From positions 1 to 6,643 of the forward strand of contig JAABSF010000148.1 in assembly GCA_011390535.1 (NCBI GenBank): 6,643 nt of DNA, in the 5' to 3' direction. Position 1 is the first letter of the stretch. The number at the start of each line of letters is the position of its first letter. This document shows positions 3,684-6,643 of the stretch, piece after piece. The position numbers and the translations under genes are program-made. This DNA is from Deltaproteobacteria bacterium (lineage in GTDB: Bacteria; Myxococcota_A; Polyangia; HGW-17; SLPX01). The notes under the pieces are model-generated. The model did no database searches. It worked only from the letters and a program-made list of their open reading frames with translations, and was not told where the DNA came from.

Positions 3684-6461
3684 TTATTTCCAACGGACGC
3701 GGATACGAATTACAACGGGTTTACTTGAATCTTGAAGAATAGCGCTCTTTTGTTTTGATAATAATCTGAATATATTCTTCAAGCTTCTTTTCAGGCAAGC
3801 TGCGTGTTTCCCTTTCAAACCTGTGATTGAAATCTTACCGTCGAGATCGGTTCTGACAATCACTTGCACAAACTTTCCTGATTTCGATTCATCACTTAAG
3901 CATCCAATTGTACCGCCGGTTCGGCTTAACCTGCTATTGAGGTATCTGGTTACTCTTTGTCTGTGTTTTGAAATTATATTTCTAACGCCTAACACTGAAA
4001 CCTCGGCCTCTCCACCAGCCTTTTTCGTGGGCTCTGCTTTACTCTTTTCCTCTCTCTCTGCCGGAGTGCTGCCTCCCAAAAGACTGGACAGAGGGTCCCC
4101 TGAAGAACTTGGTGCTGGTGCAAAACTCTTTCTCGGGGAGACTCGACGGCGTGCACTGCGAGACACTCCTCTCCTAAGGACGCCCCCTCCAGAGTATCCG
4201 CTCATACTATCATCAAGGGTTCCCCCTTTTCCGATGGCAAGATTTGAGACACCTTTAGGCATGGGCAAAGGTTGCCTCACCGTCACCACTTTTCCATCCT
4301 TGCGAACCTGTTTCAGCCCAACCGCCACAAAAGAGGTGAACTGAGTCATCATGTTATAGGTGAGACCGACATTGGTAATCGCTTCTTCCAGATCCGAATC
4401 TTTGGGCAGAAGAGTCAACTGATCACTTAACTTAGCCACCCATTTACGCGCCCACAGCACCCTAAGGGGCTTGTTTGCCGGCTTGACGGCGTCGGGCCCA
4501 AAGGTCATCTCACGTTTGAAAGTGCCATTTCCGGATGCTCCCGAAACGGTTACTTTGCCGGTTGGCCGCCCAGTGTATTTTCCAAAAGCGATGAGAGGGC
4601 GCTGGGCCATCAAATCAGGAAACTTCCTGGGAACCACATCAGACACTTTGATTCCGTTGTAGGAGACGTTGATATCGGTCAACACGGGAGCCTCTATATA
4701 TTTCCTGAATTTTGCCGCGGTCTCGGCCCCCTCGCTGTCATCTGTGACAACAAACGACTCACCCATTCCAGCTCGCCCCATATCCTCAATAAGGGCACGA
4801 TTCACTGATCTACCGATTCCGAAAGAGAAAAGATTAGCACTATTAAGGTTCTTATCTATAAACCGGAAGGTCTGTTTTTCGACCCCTACGTAACCATCTG
4901 TTATGACCACAACCGACCTGGACACACCTTTACTCTTCACCTTGGGGAGTGCGTAGGCTGTTTTGAGGCCTTCAAGAAGCTGAGTTCCCCCGCCGCCTCT
5001 TTGAAACCCCATGATGTTCAAAACTTTTTCCAAATTACCCTTGGTGGCCCGAAGAGATTTAGGGCTTAACACCCTTGAAGAGGCTGCAAACAACACCACA
5101 TTGAAATAATCTTTCGAGCTCATCCCCTTAAATAGGTTACGGATCAATTCTTTGGAGACATTGAGTGGAAAACCCGACATTGAGCCTGAAACATCTACGA
5201 CAAAAACATACTCGCGAGGGGGTATATCTTTCTTCTTCACCCTCTTGGGAGGCTCCATCATCAGCAGAAAAAATTTCTCCTTCTCTCCCTCAAAAGCCAT
5301 CATCCCCGTCTCTATGGAATCCCCTGCCAGTTTATATTTCAAGATATAATCTCTGTTTCCTCCTCCGGACTTCTTTAGGGTAACATCTGCGGCCGTCCGT
5401 GAAGCAAAATCCACTTTCACCGGATGACTAGGAGATGAAAGTTCCTTGATCCCAATCGGACTCTCAACGTGCACCTTTATATCAAACTCGTAGCTCTCCT
5501 TTTTTCCCGCTTTGGTATGAGGGTTTTTCATCCACTTGTCGCTCTTGGGATCCGCGCCCCCGGTGAACCGCGGCCCGACAACTGTGGGATAAACAAACTC
5601 GTAGACCTGGTCTTCAGGGACCAGCAGCTCACTGTAATCCAGCTCAACCTCAATCTCATCTCCGGGCATGATATTGGCCACATTCATGGTAAAGACATTA
5701 GACCGCTCTTGCTCTAACAAAGAGGCTCGCTTACCTTCCTCCTTGGCCTTTTCGTAGATTTTCCGCGCCTGCTCTCTCTTTTCTATCCTCGCCTCGATTA
5801 TTCTGTCTCCTATCTTCATACGCATGCCGTGAACAGCAGCCTTCGTGGAAGCTGGAAACACATAAACCGCCTCAATGGGTTTTTTGCCTTCATTTTTGTA
5901 AACTTGTGTCACTTTAGCTTGGGCTATTACCCCCGCTATATTCACCTCTGCGCTCGTCTTTTTCAGAGGGAGCTCTTCTATCCCTTGTTTCCCGGATCCG
6001 GGGACATGAAAATACGGAGCCAGAGATTGATCCCGTGCTGATTTCTTAGCTGGTCTCATGCGTGACCCATATCTCCCATAGCTCCGATAACCTGCGTAAC
6101 GATTCGATTGAGAGCTCAATTTAGCATCCACCTTACCCAACAGCTTGGCCATGGCGCCGGGATCCGGTGGGGTCATGACTCTGGGTTGGTCCACTTCAAG
6201 CTTTTGCCCTTCGACCGTTTTCCCGGAACCGTCATCATCACCCTTTACACCCTCTAACCCCCCAATTTTTCCTTCCTCATTCTTTCCTTCATCGCCAACC
6301 CCCTTATGAACAACGTTTCTCTCTCCCCCTTTCCCCGAAGAATTCTTTACCCTTTTCCCTTTTCCGTTTTCGACGTTCCCGGATCCGGTACAACAAGCCC
6401 CTGCCAACAATCCGAAAACAAAGACGCTAAAAACGGAAACTCTCTTTTTCCAGTACAGCAT
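3684..6461 (-). CDS. VIT and VWA domain lipoprotein with AgmX/PglI-like C-terminal domain
   Basis: This 925-residue protein is predicted to be exported and lipid-anchored. MLYWKKR plus a hydrophobic run (8-22) ends in LLAGAC, with C23 the likely lipidated residue. A Gly/Lys/Glu low-complexity linker fills about 25-95, then an Arg/Tyr/Gly patch (121-136). A VIT domain spans about 160-285 (QVYKNEGKKPIEAVYVFP, QARKIYEKAKEEGKRASLLEQ, NIMPGDEIEVELDY). A VWA domain spans about 415-590 with a complete metal site: D423-x-S425-x-S427, T493 and D522. The segment TYNMMTQFTSFVAV (701-714) is the usual conserved end of this family. After a Ser/Arg/Pro linker (about 738-820), residues 823-925 resemble the AgmX/PglI C-terminal domain of deltaproteobacteria (ISKHRQRVTRYLNSRL, TDLDGKISI, AACLKRSLKNI). 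The likely role is metal-dependent protein binding or scaffolding at the envelope; no enzyme motif is visible. AAGGAG (6468-6473), six bases before ATG, fixes the start. It appears to be a single-gene unit. Confidence 0.92.
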   Translation of the reverse strand: MLYWKKRVSVFSVFVFGLLAGACCTGSGNVENGKGKRVKNSSGKGGERNVVHKGVGDEGKNEEGKIGGLEGVKGDDDGSGKTVEGQKLEVDQPRVMTPPDPGAMAKLLGKVDAKLSSQSNRYAGYRSYGRYGSRMRPAKKSARDQSLAPYFHVPGSGKQGIEELPLKKTSAEVNIAGVIAQAKVTQVYKNEGKKPIEAVYVFPASTKAAVHGMRMKIGDRIIEARIEKREQARKIYEKAKEEGKRASLLEQERSNVFTMNVANIMPGDEIEVELDYSELLVPEDQVYEFVYPTVVGPRFTGGADPKSDKWMKNPHTKAGKKESYEFDIKVHVESPIGIKELSSPSHPVKVDFASRTAADVTLKKSGGGNRDYILKYKLAGDSIETGMMAFEGEKEKFFLLMMEPPKRVKKKDIPPREYVFVVDVSGSMSGFPLNVSKELIRNLFKGMSSKDYFNVVLFAASSRVLSPKSLRATKGNLEKVLNIMGFQRGGGGTQLLEGLKTAYALPKVKSKGVSRSVVVITDGYVGVEKQTFRFIDKNLNSANLFSFGIGRSVNRALIEDMGRAGMGESFVVTDDSEGAETAAKFRKYIEAPVLTDINVSYNGIKVSDVVPRKFPDLMAQRPLIAFGKYTGRPTGKVTVSGASGNGTFKREMTFGPDAVKPANKPLRVLWARKWVAKLSDQLTLLPKDSDLEEAITNVGLTYNMMTQFTSFVAVGLKQVRKDGKVVTVRQPLPMPKGVSNLAIGKGGTLDDSMSGYSGGGVLRRGVSRSARRRVSPRKSFAPAPSSSGDPLSSLLGGSTPAEREEKSKAEPTKKAGGEAEVSVLGVRNIISKHRQRVTRYLNSRLSRTGGTIGCLSDESKSGKFVQVIVRTDLDGKISITGLKGKHAACLKRSLKNIFRLLSKQKSAILQDSSKPVVIRIRVRWK

Positions 6462-6501
6462 GACAAACTCCTTAACAGACTCTCTCGTTTCACTAGTTTA
6501 A

Positions 6502-6531
6502 AAGACCGGCAGCTTATGGAAAGCTCCTCTT
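6502..6531 (-). promoter_or_regulatory. Hairpin in the leader of the VIT/VWA gene
   Basis: On the minus strand AGCTT (6525-6521) and AAGCT (6515-6511) pair around a five-base loop; GG/CC and AAGA/TCTT extend the stem with small bulges. The hairpin lies between the candidate promoter and the ribosome binding site and is followed by TTAAA. It might stabilise the mRNA or act as a weak attenuator; the short interrupted stem makes either uncertain. Confidence 0.25.
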
Positions 6532-6555
6532 CCGACCAACTAATTTTGCAAACGC

Positions 6556-6584
6556 CCTATACAAACCCATACAAAAACACGCAA
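6556..6584 (-). promoter_or_regulatory. Candidate promoter of the VIT/VWA lipoprotein gene
   Basis: On the minus strand TTGCGT (6584-6579, 3/6) and TATAGG (6561-6556, 4/6) stand exactly 17 bases apart, giving a leader of roughly 85 bases. The spacer and -10 region contain two near-identical units in tandem: plus-strand CCCTATACAAA (6555-6565) and CCCATACAAA (6566-6575). These could be a regulator site or chance. Both boxes are weak. Confidence 0.3.
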
Positions 6585-6643
6585 TAATCAGTTCCCCCTA
6601 AAGGAAACAACGGGCAAATTCTTTCAAAGTATTAAATCATTTT

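Noticed and set aside
3684..6461. Several plus-strand open frames of 60-170 codons inside the large lipoprotein gene
   Set aside because: They are shadows of a long, clearly coding minus-strand frame and lack start signals or domains.
1..6643. CRISPR array, tRNA, rRNA, integron or origin repeats
   Set aside because: No regularly spaced repeats, no cloverleaf-like sequence, no rRNA core motifs and no iteron cluster were seen on either strand.

Overview
The window looks like chromosomal DNA from a Gram-negative bacterium of deltaproteobacterial grade (Myxococcota, Desulfobacterota, SAR324 or similar). The grounds are a VIT/VWA lipoprotein with an AgmX/PglI-like tail, two more predicted lipoproteins, Shine-Dalgarno starts and mid-range base composition. 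The placement is an inference; no rRNA, tRNA or lineage marker is present.

Layout, left to right. Bases 1-81 are open in frame 1 and may be the 3' end of a gene entering the window. Next comes a plus-strand RNase H with an N-terminal viroplasmin-type RNA/DNA-hybrid-binding domain (127-762). It faces a small minus-strand lipoprotein (1084-797) that has a good promoter and ribosome binding site. Bases 1085-1741 hold no intact gene; their right part carries a decayed piece of an IS91-like (Y2/HUH) transposase (about 1487-1648). A complete AAA_14/DUF4143 ATPase follows (1742-2920), with a possible terminator at 2940-2975. Then comes an unusual lipoprotein gene (3114-3609). Its good start site is out of frame with its body because of a run of eight T, and its C-terminal half resembles a fragment of a second, unrelated transposase. 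The right half is one large minus-strand gene (6461-3684) for a 925-residue lipoprotein with VIT, VWA and AgmX-like domains.

The genes do not form an obvious pathway. The middle (about 1200-3660) reads as an accessory patch: an ATPase of a widely scattered family between two transposase relics, a chimeric or frameshifted lipoprotein, and an orphan Shine-Dalgarno/ATG that leads to a five-codon reading frame. The flanks are intact genes with clean start signals. Three of the five clear genes encode predicted lipoproteins, so the cell-envelope theme is strong.

I see no CRISPR array, no recognisable defence operon and no RNA gene. The observations most worth testing are the T8 frameshift with its in-frame transposase tail, and the domain architecture of the VIT/VWA lipoprotein.
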